Of a stretch of DNA of 59,419 nt, positions 15,905 to 23,412 are shown piece after piece. The translations under genes and the position numbers were made by a program. Within the stretch, counting starts at the first letter, position 1; each line of letters starts with the position of its first letter. The notes below the pieces were generated by a model. The model was not told the DNA's origin. It searched no databases and saw nothing but the letters and a program-made list of their open reading frames with translations. This DNA is from an uncultured Muribaculaceae bacterium (lineage in GTDB: Bacteria; Bacteroidota; Bacteroidia; Bacteroidales; Muribaculaceae). Where the stretch lies: positions 1 to 59,419 of the forward strand of contig CAJTRT010000012.1 in NCBI GenBank assembly GCA_910579105.1, given 5' to 3'.

Positions 15905-18900
15905 TTATGCCTGGCGGCGGGATTCGACCCAGCAGCGGGCGTTGACGAAGGCATCGAGCCAGGGGGTCACGTCGTCGCCGCGGCGTCCGGCAGGATAGTG
16001 GGCGCACTGCCATGGGAAGATGGCGCGTTCGGGATGCGGCATCATGGCCAGGTGGCGGCCGTCAGCCGAGGCTACCGCGGCCACCGCGCCGCGCGATCCG
16101 TTGGGATTGGCGGGGTATGCCGAGTAGTTATACTTCGCCGCGATGTTGTAGCCGGCGAGTGAACCGGGCAGATTGAACCTGCCCTCGCCGTGGGCGACCC
16201 ACACACCGAGTTTCATCCCGGCGAGTGAACCGAGCATCACGGAATTGTTGGCGGGAATCGTCAGCCCGATAAACTGCGACTCGAACTTATGGCTGATGTT
16301 ATGTTCCATCCGGGGCTTCCTGGCGGTCTCGGCGGCTCCGTCCTCGCTTAGGAAAGAGGTCTCGGGAGAAATCAGACCCAGCTCGATCATAAGCTGGCAA
16401 CCATTGCATATTCCCAGCGAAAGGGTGTCGGGACGGTTATAGAAGCGGCGGAGCGCCGATTTGGCCGTATCGTTCCACCGGAAGCCGGAAGCCCAGCCCT
16501 TGGCCGAACCGAGAACGTCGGAATTGGAGAAACCGCCGCAGAACACGATCATGTTTACATCGTCGAGGGTCTCGCGGCCGCTCATCAGGTCGGTCATATG
16601 CACATCCTTCACGTCGAACCCGGCAAGGAAGAGGGTATAGGCCATCTCGCGGTCGCCGTTGACACCCTTTTCGCGGATAATCGCAGCACGCACGCCTGTC
16701 TTGCCGTCGCGGGTGTATCCAAGGCCGCGCGACGCGAGCGAACCGTCGAACGATGCCGGAATCGCCACGCGCAACGGCTGGCGGCTGTAATTCTCGAAAC
16801 GGGCGCGGGCACAATCGGTGCCGCTTTGCAATGTGTCGAGCAGGTAGGAAGGCTTGAACCACACGTCGCGGAGATTGTCGATTCCCAGCAGACGCTCGGC
16901 CCCGTTATGCTCGAGCATAAGCACTCGCTCCTCGGCCGGACGACCGAGAATCCAAAAGCGGGCACCAGCGGACGCAAGAGCTTTTTCCACAAAGGCTCGC
17001 TTGCCGTCCTCGACCTGGATGACGAGGGCCGGATTTTCGGCGAACAGAATCTTCACGAGATCCGTCTCACCGGCCGCCACGAAGCCTTCGGTCGATATGT
17101 CAAGACCGCCGTCGGCGTTGGGGAACACCATCTCGAGAAGAGTGGTGATCAAACCTCCGGCCGACACGTCGTGCGCCGCGAGGAGTTTCTTGTCGCGGAC
17201 GAGCTTCTGAACAGCGTCGAACGTACGCTTGAACTGAGCCGCGTCCTTAACGGTAGGAGCGTCAGAGCCGACGCGGTTGAGGCTCTGCGCGAGGGCGGAA
17301 CCGCCGAGGCGGAGAGCGTCGGACGAGAAATCGACATAATAAAACTCCGAGTTCTTCCGCTTCTGGGCCACGGGGGTGAGCGTGCGGCGGACATCGGTTG
17401 TCTCTCCTGCCGCGGATATTATGACGGTACCCGGAGCGAACACCTTGTCGGCGCCATATTTCTGCGTCATCGACAGGGAATCCTTGCCGGTCGGGATATT
17501 TATGCCGAGAGCGCAGGCGAAATCGCTGCAAGCCTCCACAGCCTTGTAGAGAGCGGCGTCCTCGCCCGGATTCTTGCAGGGCCACATCCAGTTGGCCGAC
17601 AGCGACACGCTTTTGAGCCCGTCCTTCAACGGAGCGCCGACAATGTTGGTCAGCGCCTCGGCGACAGCCATCACCGAGCCCTTGGCGGAATCAGCCAGCG
17701 CCACCTGGGGAGCGTGTCCGATGGACGTGGCTATGCCGTGGCTGCCCGTGTAGTCAAGAGCCATCACGCCGCAGTCGCTCACGGGGAGCTGGATCTCGCC
17801 CTGGCACTGCTGCCGCGCCACCTTGCCGGTCACCGAACGGTCGACCTTGTTAGTCAGCCAGTCCTTGCAGGCCACGGCCTCGAGGGAGAGCACCGCGCTG
17901 ACGTATTCAGCGACTTTCGCCTCGTCGTATTCAACCTCTTTGTAAGTAAGGTTGACTGTGTTGTCGCGCATTATGGTTTTCGGGGAGTTGCCGAACATGT
18001 CGGCCATCTCGAGATCGATCGGGCGCGAGCCATCCTTCTCCTCGAACACGAATCGGTCGTCGCCGGTAGTCTCGCCGACTACATACATAGGCGCGCGTTC
18101 GCGTTGGGCGACGCGCTCGACGTACGGGATATCCTCGGCCTTGATCACCATTCCCATACGCTCCTGGCTCTCGTTCCCTACTATTTCCTTGGCCGAGAGG
18201 GTGGGGTCGCCCACGGGAAGCGCGTCGATGTTTATCTTGCCGCCAGTCTCCTCGACGAGTTCCGAAAGGGCGTTGAGGTGGCCGCCGGCTCCGTGGTCAT
18301 GGATTGACACTACTGGGTTTGTCTCGCTTTCGGCCAGCGCGCGGATCACGTTCGACACGCGCTTCTGCATCTCGGGGTTGGCTCGCTGGACGGCGTTAAG
18401 CTCGATAGAGTTGTCATACTGACCGGTCTCCACCGAGCTGACAGCGCCGCCGCCCATGCCAATGCGGTAATTGTCGCCACCCATGACGACAACTTTCTCG
18501 CCAGGCTGCGGATGCCCCTTGATCGCGTCCTTTTTCGCGGCGAATCCCACGCCTCCGGCAAGCATTATCACCTTGTCATAGGCATACATCCGGCCGTTCT
18601 CGTCATGCTCGAAAGTGAGCAGGGAGCCGCATATGAGGGGCTGCCCGAACTTGTTGCCGAAGTCTGAGGCTCCGTTGGAGGCCTTGATGAGGATTTCCGC
18701 CGGGGTCTGATAGAGCCACACGCGGGGATTCATCATCAGCTCCCAGCGATGCTCCTCGCTCAGCCGGGGATACGAGGTCATATATACAGCCGTGCCCGCG
18801 AGCGGCAGCGAAGCGCGGCCTCCGCCGAGGCGGTCGCGGATCTCGCCGCCGGTGCCGGTGGCGGCGCCGTTGAAAGGCTCCACTGTCGTAGGAAAGTTGT

Positions 18901-19648
18901 GGGTCTCGGCCTTGAGGGATATGACGGTGTCGATCTCGCGGGTCTCGAAATAGTCTGGACGGTCCGGGTTGACCGGAGCAAACTGCCATACCCTCGGGCC
19001 CTCGCAGAACGCCACGTTGTCCTTGTAGGCGGAAACCAATGTGTTGGGATTCTCCTGCGATGTCTTCTTGATGAGCTTGAAGAGAGAGGTCGGCTTCTCC
19101 TCGCCGTCGATTACGAACGTGCCGTTGAAGATTTTGTGGCGGCAGTGCTCGGAGTTAACCTGCGAGAAGCCGAATACTTCCGAATCGGTCAGCGGACGCC
19201 CGAGTTTGGCGGCGAGCGAGCGCAGATAATCCTCCTCCTCGGGGCTTAGGGCCAACCCCTCGCGGAGATTGTATTCGTGTATGTCGGAAATGTGCTCGAC
19301 CGGAGCCGGCTTGTTGTCGACCGTCAGCGAACGGCTGTTCAGGCCGTCATACACGCGCGAGAGCATTTTGTCGAAAACAGGCTGCCCGCCTTGCGGCACG
19401 CGGGTGAACTCCTCGATACGAGAAATGCCGCGGAGCCCCATATTCTGGGCAATCTCTACGGCATTCGTGCTCCAAGGCGTGATCATTTCGCGGCGGGGCC
19501 CCACAAAGGTACCCTTTACAGAGGTCGCGGCCATCGGCCGGGCTCCGGAAAAAGCCCATGACAGCTTGTCGAGTTCGTCGGGTTGCAACCGATGGTCGGT
19601 TTCCACGGCGTAAATCTTGGCCGTGCCTTGCTTGAAGAATTGAAGCAT
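15905..19648 (-). CDS. purL: Phosphoribosylformylglycinamidine synthase, large single-chain type
   Basis: A protein of 1247 residues when started at the ATG whose protein begins MLQFFKQGTAKIYAVE; the open frame runs further upstream but those residues do not look like the family. Domains in order: N-terminal PurS-like, linker, two AIRS-type halves (AETHNFPTTVEPFNGAATGT, then HDVSAGGLITTLLEMVF), and a C-terminal class I glutaminase with nucleophile Cys in LGICNGCQLMIELG and His/Glu in MMPHPERAIF. It makes FGAM from FGAR, glutamine and ATP in purine synthesis, in the cytoplasm. It is followed by a strong hairpin. Confidence 0.97.
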   Translation of the reverse strand: MLQFFKQGTAKIYAVETDHRLQPDELDKLSWAFSGARPMAATSVKGTFVGPRREMITPWSTNAVEIAQNMGLRGISRIEEFTRVPQGGQPVFDKMLSRVYDGLNSRSLTVDNKPAPVEHISDIHEYNLREGLALSPEEEDYLRSLAAKLGRPLTDSEVFGFSQVNSEHCRHKIFNGTFVIDGEEKPTSLFKLIKKTSQENPNTLVSAYKDNVAFCEGPRVWQFAPVNPDRPDYFETREIDTVISLKAETHNFPTTVEPFNGAATGTGGEIRDRLGGGRASLPLAGTAVYMTSYPRLSEEHRWELMMNPRVWLYQTPAEILIKASNGASDFGNKFGQPLICGSLLTFEHDENGRMYAYDKVIMLAGGVGFAAKKDAIKGHPQPGEKVVVMGGDNYRIGMGGGAVSSVETGQYDNSIELNAVQRANPEMQKRVSNVIRALAESETNPVVSIHDHGAGGHLNALSELVEETGGKINIDALPVGDPTLSAKEIVGNESQERMGMVIKAEDIPYVERVAQRERAPMYVVGETTGDDRFVFEEKDGSRPIDLEMADMFGNSPKTIMRDNTVNLTYKEVEYDEAKVAEYVSAVLSLEAVACKDWLTNKVDRSVTGKVARQQCQGEIQLPVSDCGVMALDYTGSHGIATSIGHAPQVALADSAKGSVMAVAEALTNIVGAPLKDGLKSVSLSANWMWPCKNPGEDAALYKAVEACSDFACALGINIPTGKDSLSMTQKYGADKVFAPGTVIISAAGETTDVRRTLTPVAQKRKNSEFYYVDFSSDALRLGGSALAQSLNRVGSDAPTVKDAAQFKRTFDAVQKLVRDKKLLAAHDVSAGGLITTLLEMVFPNADGGLDISTEGFVAAGETDLVKILFAENPALVIQVEDGKRAFVEKALASAGARFWILGRPAEERVLMLEHNGAERLLGIDNLRDVWFKPSYLLDTLQSGTDCARARFENYSRQPLRVAIPASFDGSLASRGLGYTRDGKTGVRAAIIREKGVNGDREMAYTLFLAGFDVKDVHMTDLMSGRETLDDVNMIVFCGGFSNSDVLGSAKGWASGFRWNDTAKSALRRFYNRPDTLSLGICNGCQLMIELGLISPETSFLSEDGAAETARKPRMEHNISHKFESQFIGLTIPANNSVMLGSLAGMKLGVWVAHGEGRFNLPGSLAGYNIAAKYNYSAYPANPNGSRGAVAAVASADGRHLAMMPHPERAIFPWQCAHYPAGRRGDDVTPWLDAFVNARCWVESRRQA

Positions 19649-19676
19649 CGTGTGGAAATAAGGTATGGTGTGAGAG

Positions 19677-19970
19677 TTAAAATTCATAATCGACGCACCC
19701 GCGCGCTTCCTTGTGGCCAGCGAGAAGCGAGGCCGCCGCGACATGCGCCGGATGGTTGGCGTAGACAGCCACGTCGGCCATTGTCGGTACAACGGCCGTC
19801 AGCACCACGTCCCACTCCTCGGCCTGATTCTGATTTATGCCGACCTCCATCGAGCGGAGCACGTCGATATTCTCAGGCAAAGCCAAAAGAGCCTCTTTGA
19901 ACCGGGTGGCGACTTCGAGACGCTCTCCGGGAGCGCCAGACAGTTTGAACATTACGATATGTCTTACCAT
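19677..19970 (-). CDS. Dabb (stress-responsive A/B barrel) domain protein
   Basis: A 97-residue single-domain protein opening MVRHIVMFKLSG, the usual start of the Dabb ferredoxin-like fold. The family Asp/Glu and His pattern appears in VLRSMEVGINQNQAEEWDVVL and YANHPAHVAAA. Members dimerise; most have no proven reaction, and a few act on polyketides. It sits 28 bp upstream of purL on the same strand and is probably co-transcribed, which gives no clear functional hint. Confidence 0.88.
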   Translation of the reverse strand: MVRHIVMFKLSGAPGERLEVATRFKEALLALPENIDVLRSMEVGINQNQAEEWDVVLTAVVPTMADVAVYANHPAHVAAASLLAGHKEARGCVDYEF

Positions 19971-20012
19971 TTTAGAACGGGGGGATGGTATCAGTTTGTG
20001 GGTTAAGGATCA

Positions 20013-21632
20013 TTAAGCGGGAGCGTAAAGGCGCTCGCGGGCCGCCGCGACCTTTTCATCGGTGATATAGTCGTCGTATTCGGTCATCTTGTCGATGATG
20101 CCGTTCGGCGTGAGCTCGATGATGCGGTTGCAGACGGTCTGGATGAACTCGTGGTCGTGGCTCGACATGAGGATGTTCCCCTTGAAAGCCTGCAACGTGT
20201 TGTTGAACGCCTGGATTGATTCCAGGTCGAGATGGTTGGTCGGGGAATCGAGCACCATGGTGTTGGCGTTGCGGAGCATCATACGGGCGATCATACAACG
20301 CATCTTCTCACCGCCGGAAAGCACGGAAGCCTTTTTCAGCACCTCCTCGCCGGAGAAGAGCATCTTGCCAAGGAAACCTTTGAGATAAATCTCGGAAGAA
20401 TCGTTCGAGAACTGGCAGAGCCAGTCGACAAGGTTCATGTCGGTGTTGAAGAACGCGCTGTTGTCGAGAGGCAGGTAGGCCGTCGTGATAGTCTGCCCCC
20501 AGTCGAAATCACCGGCGTCAGGCTTGCGGTCGCCGCATATGATCTCGAACAGGGCGGTCATGGCTCGCGGGTCGCGGCTTAGGAAGCAGACCTTGTCGCC
20601 CTTCTCTACCTGGAAGTTGACATCCTTGAACAACACCTCGCCGTCGACTGAGGCTGTCAGCCCGCGTACTTCGAGAATCTTGTTGCCCGGCTCGCGCTCG
20701 GGAGTGAAGATTATGCCCGGATAACGGCGCGACGACGGCTGGATCTCCTCGATGTTGAGCTTTTCGAGCATCTTCTTGCGCGAGGTTGTCTGCTTCGACT
20801 TGGCAACGTTGGCCGAGAAACGCTGGATAAATTCCAGCAGTTCCTTGCGTTTCTCCTCGGCCTTCTTGTTCTGCTGCTGCTGCTGGCGCAGGGCGAGCTG
20901 CGACGACTCGTACCAGAACGAATAGTTGCCGGCAAAGAGCGTAACCTTGTTGTAGTCGATATCGAGGGTGTGGGTGCACACCGAGTCAAGGAAGTGGCGG
21001 TCGTGGCTGACCACGAGCACCGTGTTTTCGAATTTCGACAGATAGTCCTCGAGCCACGCCACGGTGTCGAGGTCGAGGTCGTTGGTGGGCTCGTCGAGAA
21101 GCAGGTTGTCGGGATTGCCGAAAAGCGCCTTGGCCAGGAGCACGCGCACCTTCTCGTTACCCGAAAGGTCGCGCATCAGCATCTGGTGGCGGTCCTCCTT
21201 GATGCCGAGGCCGGAGAGGAGAGCTGCGGCGTCGGCTTCCGCGTTCCATCCTTCAAGCTCGGCGAAGCGCTCCTCGAGCTCGGAAGCGCGTATCCCGTCG
21301 GCATCACTGAAATCGGGCTTGGCATACAGGGCTTCTTTCTCCTCCATGATGTCCCAAAGCACTGTGTGGCCGCGCAGTACGGTGCCGATCACCGTGCAGT
21401 CGTCAAACTTGAAGTGGTCCTGTTCGAGCACGCTCATACGCTCGCCCGGACCCATAGACACGGACCCGTGGGTAGGGGAGAGCTGGTCGGAGAGTATGCG
21501 CATCAGCGTCGACTTTCCGGCACCGTTAGCGCCTATTATACCATAGCAGTTGCCCGGGGTGAATTTCAGGTTAACATCCTGAAAGAGTACTCTTTTACCG
21601 AATTGTATGCCTAAATTGTTTACCGAAATCAT
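20013..21632 (-). CDS. ABC-F family ATPase (YbiT/EttA-like translation factor)
   Basis: A 539-residue protein with two nucleotide-binding domains and no membrane segment. Walker A of the first is GANGAGKST; the signature/Walker B stretch is LSGNEKVRVLLAKALFGNPD, then LLLDEPTNDLD. The interdomain linker is charged and helical (LRQQQQQNKKAEEKRKELLEF). The second domain carries LSGGEKMRCMIARMMLR and VLDSPTNHLD, with Ser for the usual Glu before PTNHLD. Its Walker A is replaced by SRDPRAM, so the second site probably cannot bind ATP normally. ABC-F proteins act on ribosomes at the E site. It has its own promoter. Confidence 0.92.
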   Translation of the reverse strand: MISVNNLGIQFGKRVLFQDVNLKFTPGNCYGIIGANGAGKSTLMRILSDQLSPTHGSVSMGPGERMSVLEQDHFKFDDCTVIGTVLRGHTVLWDIMEEKEALYAKPDFSDADGIRASELEERFAELEGWNAEADAAALLSGLGIKEDRHQMLMRDLSGNEKVRVLLAKALFGNPDNLLLDEPTNDLDLDTVAWLEDYLSKFENTVLVVSHDRHFLDSVCTHTLDIDYNKVTLFAGNYSFWYESSQLALRQQQQQNKKAEEKRKELLEFIQRFSANVAKSKQTTSRKKMLEKLNIEEIQPSSRRYPGIIFTPEREPGNKILEVRGLTASVDGEVLFKDVNFQVEKGDKVCFLSRDPRAMTALFEIICGDRKPDAGDFDWGQTITTAYLPLDNSAFFNTDMNLVDWLCQFSNDSSEIYLKGFLGKMLFSGEEVLKKASVLSGGEKMRCMIARMMLRNANTMVLDSPTNHLDLESIQAFNNTLQAFKGNILMSSHDHEFIQTVCNRIIELTPNGIIDKMTEYDDYITDEKVAAARERLYAPA

Positions 21633-21654
21633 TCTTCTGTCCTGTTTATGGCCG

Positions 21655-21662
21655 CGAAGTTA
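21655..21662 (-). promoter_or_regulatory. -7 box for the ABC-F gene
   Basis: Plus-strand CGAAGTTA, that is TAACTTCG on the minus strand, 22 nt before the ATG. No exact TTTG lies 19-21 nt upstream. Confidence 0.5.
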
Positions 21663-21724
21663 GCAATTTTCCCCGACATTCCGGCAAGGCGCCCGTTAGA
21701 ACTTTCAACATACCAGGATTCTGC

Positions 21725-21760
21725 GGCTTGTCTGGAAAGGGCGCCCTTTCCAGACAAGCC
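21725..21760. terminator. 36-bp perfect palindrome, bidirectional hairpin
   Basis: 18-bp arms meet directly at GGGC|GCCC with no spacer. It lies 5 bp beyond the stop of the small exported protein gene (minus strand), so it probably terminates the sigma cassette before the ABC-F promoter. There is no T-tail. Confidence 0.6.
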
Positions 21761-21765
21761 TTGCG

Positions 21766-22260
21766 TTATCCGGGATTCGACCGGCGCGCCTTCTTACGGG
21801 CGTCAGACTTCCCTGGTTTCGCGGAGTTGCATTTATTCCCGTTAAGGCGCTTCATCATATCGCGTTCGAGATCATATACGCGGTCAATCTGACGGGGCGT
21901 GAGGAATTTCAGGTATTCCTCATAATATTTCCGACGCGTGTCGAGCATCCGCTGGCTGTGGTCGAAACGGGCACGAATCAGGCTGTCGGCCTGCTCGTCC
22001 GTCATCGACGGGCCGCGCTTGTTTTTCGGACGCCCCGGATGCAGGCCCCATATATCTTTCTGGCAATTGACGAAAGTGGCCACAAAGCGATCCCTCGTCT
22101 CGTCCTCGAGACCAAGCTCATCGGCAATCCGGGAAGCCTGTTTCTGCGCCATCTCTGTCTTCGAGGGCTTATGGCGGCGCTCCTTCGCTTCGCGTCCCGC
22201 GACGGGGACCGCGAGCAGAAGTGTCGCGAGCAATAACGTGATTTTCAATATGTGTCTCAT
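21766..22260 (-). CDS. Small exported protein of the ECF sigma cassette (Spy/CpxP-like pattern)
   Basis: The ATG at 22260 gives 164 residues with an N-terminal signal peptide (ILKITLLLATLLLAVPVAG). A TTG start 21 bp upstream is possible but unneeded. The mature protein is highly charged and helical, with no cysteine pair. It contains a segment FLTPRQIDRVYDLERDMMKRL that resembles the repeated 'LTPEQ' helix of Spy/CpxP-like periplasmic chaperones. It is the third gene after an ECF sigma and its small membrane partner. I infer a periplasmic envelope-stress role from topology and position. Confidence 0.6.
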   Translation of the reverse strand: MRHILKITLLLATLLLAVPVAGREAKERRHKPSKTEMAQKQASRIADELGLEDETRDRFVATFVNCQKDIWGLHPGRPKNKRGPSMTDEQADSLIRARFDHSQRMLDTRRKYYEEYLKFLTPRQIDRVYDLERDMMKRLNGNKCNSAKPGKSDARKKARRSNPG

Positions 22261-22303
22261 ATCGGTCGTATGTTTTGGCAAATTTTCTCAGACAGCCCTC
22301 GGG

Positions 22304-22627
22304 TCAGTAGTTGATGAAAACATCGTCGCTGTATGAGTCGAGCATCGAGTTCTGGTCGTCGGGCGACATCTGCTGAAACAGCCGCGCTATTTCGTCGTAG
22401 CCGTCGGAGGCTTCCGATGCCGGCTGGAACAGAGCCGCCGTGCCCACAACAAGCGCGGCCACAGCGGCGGCCGCGGCATAGCGGAGCCTGGGAGGAAGAT
22501 ATCCGGCGCGCTCGCGGCGACGCACGGCGACGCTTGCGGCGACCCGCTCCTCCATCCGCTCGAAGAAGCCGTCGGGGACGGTGTATGGCGACGGCACAGT
22601 CCGTTTTTCAAAATCGAAGTCAGTCAT
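22304..22627 (-). CDS. Small membrane protein paired with ECF sigma factor
   Basis: A 107-residue protein. The N-terminal half is cytoplasmic (VPSPYTVPDGFFERMEERV), one membrane segment is at about residues 50-67, and a short acidic outer tail contains FQQMSPDDQNSMLDSY. It starts 3 bp after the sigma gene stop. Such 'PYTVPDGFFE' proteins are typical companions of ECF sigma factors in Bacteroidales, and an anti-sigma role is plausible. No zinc-binding anti-sigma motif is seen. Confidence 0.7.
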   Translation of the reverse strand: MTDFDFEKRTVPSPYTVPDGFFERMEERVAASVAVRRRERAGYLPPRLRYAAAAAVAALVVGTAALFQPASEASDGYDEIARLFQQMSPDDQNSMLDSYSDDVFINY

Positions 22628-22630
22628 ACG

Positions 22631-23176
22631 CTATTCAGAGATGGAGTTTATGTATTTCTTTATCTTTTCTTTCGCGAAATGGTAGTTGGCTTTCGCCGTA
22701 GGCTCGGAACATTCAAGGATGGAGGCAATCTCGCTGTATTCAAGCTCGTCGAAATACCGGAGATTGAACGTGGCCTGCTGCCTGGGAGGGAGCGAGAGCA
22801 CCGCGTCGCGGAGTTTGACGGCCTCGAGATCCGAGTAGTCGACATATTCGTCCGCGGCAACCATGGCGGCTTCCTCCTCGGGCGCCGGGTCAAGCGCGAG
22901 CACAACGCGCCGGTTCCGCTCCACATAGCGCAGAGCCTCGTTCGTCGCTATGCGGTAAAGCCACGCCGCGAGCGTGGAGCCGTCGCGCAAGGATGGCAGA
23001 GAGCGGTAGGCCCGCACCAGGGTCTCCTGCAACACGTCCTCCGCGTCGTGGTGGGAGATCACCATGCGGCGTATGTGCCAGTAAAGCGGCCGCATCGCCT
23101 GCCGCGTCAGCATCCGGAACCCGCGTTCGGGATCGGAAGCGAAAGCCCGGAGTATGTCATTGCCCTGGATAATCAT
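22631..23176 (-). CDS. ECF-type RNA polymerase sigma factor
   Basis: The open frame extends far upstream, but the family begins at the ATG at 23176 (MIIQGNDILRAFASDPERGF), giving 181 residues. Region 2 is seen in DAEDVLQETLVRAYRSL and LAAWLYRIATNEALRYV. Region 4 is in LPPRQQATFNLRYFDELEYSEIAS and the helix-turn-helix EPTAKANYHFAKEKIKKYI. It is divergent from the polysaccharide operon and shares the 236-bp intergenic region with it. A possible minus-strand -7 box TACTTTCG lies at 23208-23215. Confidence 0.92.
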   Translation of the reverse strand: MIIQGNDILRAFASDPERGFRMLTRQAMRPLYWHIRRMVISHHDAEDVLQETLVRAYRSLPSLRDGSTLAAWLYRIATNEALRYVERNRRVVLALDPAPEEEAAMVAADEYVDYSDLEAVKLRDAVLSLPPRQQATFNLRYFDELEYSEIASILECSEPTAKANYHFAKEKIKKYINSISE

Positions 23177-23304
23177 CGGTCTACGATATTTATACCCGCG
23201 AAATAAGCGAAAGTAAAATCCGAATGTTAGCTTTTTTCGCATTTTAACGTCTCCGGGAGGCCATGACGCATGTAGCCATTTCGTCACAGGGCGCCTTTTA
23301 AACG

Positions 23305-23338
23305 GCCATATACAACGGCTGCTGTTTCCGTATATGGC
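23305..23338. promoter_or_regulatory. Inverted repeat covering the -33 region of the polysaccharide operon promoter
   Basis: GCCATATAC (23305-23313) and its exact complement GTATATGGC (23330-23338), 16 nt apart. The right arm starts two bases after the -33-like TTTC. The placement suggests an operator, or a binding site for a recombinase-type DNA-binding domain. Confidence 0.5.
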
Positions 23339-23356
23339 ATGTAATTCGTACCTTTG
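23325..23356 (+). promoter_or_regulatory. Promoter of the polysaccharide operon
   Basis: A perfect -7 box TACCTTTG at 23349-23356, with TTTC (one mismatch to TTTG) at 23325-23328 and a 20-nt spacer. The predicted leader is about 50 nt and contains a GC-rich hairpin. Confidence 0.65.
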
Positions 23357-23370
23357 CGGTTGGTTTTCCA

Positions 23371-23397
23371 CCCCGCCGGACAACGACGGCGGAGGGG
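23371..23397 (+). promoter_or_regulatory. GC-rich hairpin in the operon leader
   Basis: CCCC-GCCG (23371-23378) can pair with CGGC (23387-23390) and GGGG (23394-23397), with a bulged GGA on the right side. It would lie between the transcription start and the ATG at 23413, where NusG-type regulators often act on paused polymerase. Confidence 0.4.
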
Positions 23398-23412
23398 ACG
23401 GACTACCTTGCG

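Noticed and set aside
19649..19792. Upstream extension of purL
   Set aside because: The extra residues overlap the Dabb gene and do not match the enzyme; the start at 19648 fits the family.
23305..23338. Invertible promoter segment
   Set aside because: Only 16 bp lie between the arms and the -7 box is outside, so flipping would not turn the promoter around; an operator is more likely.
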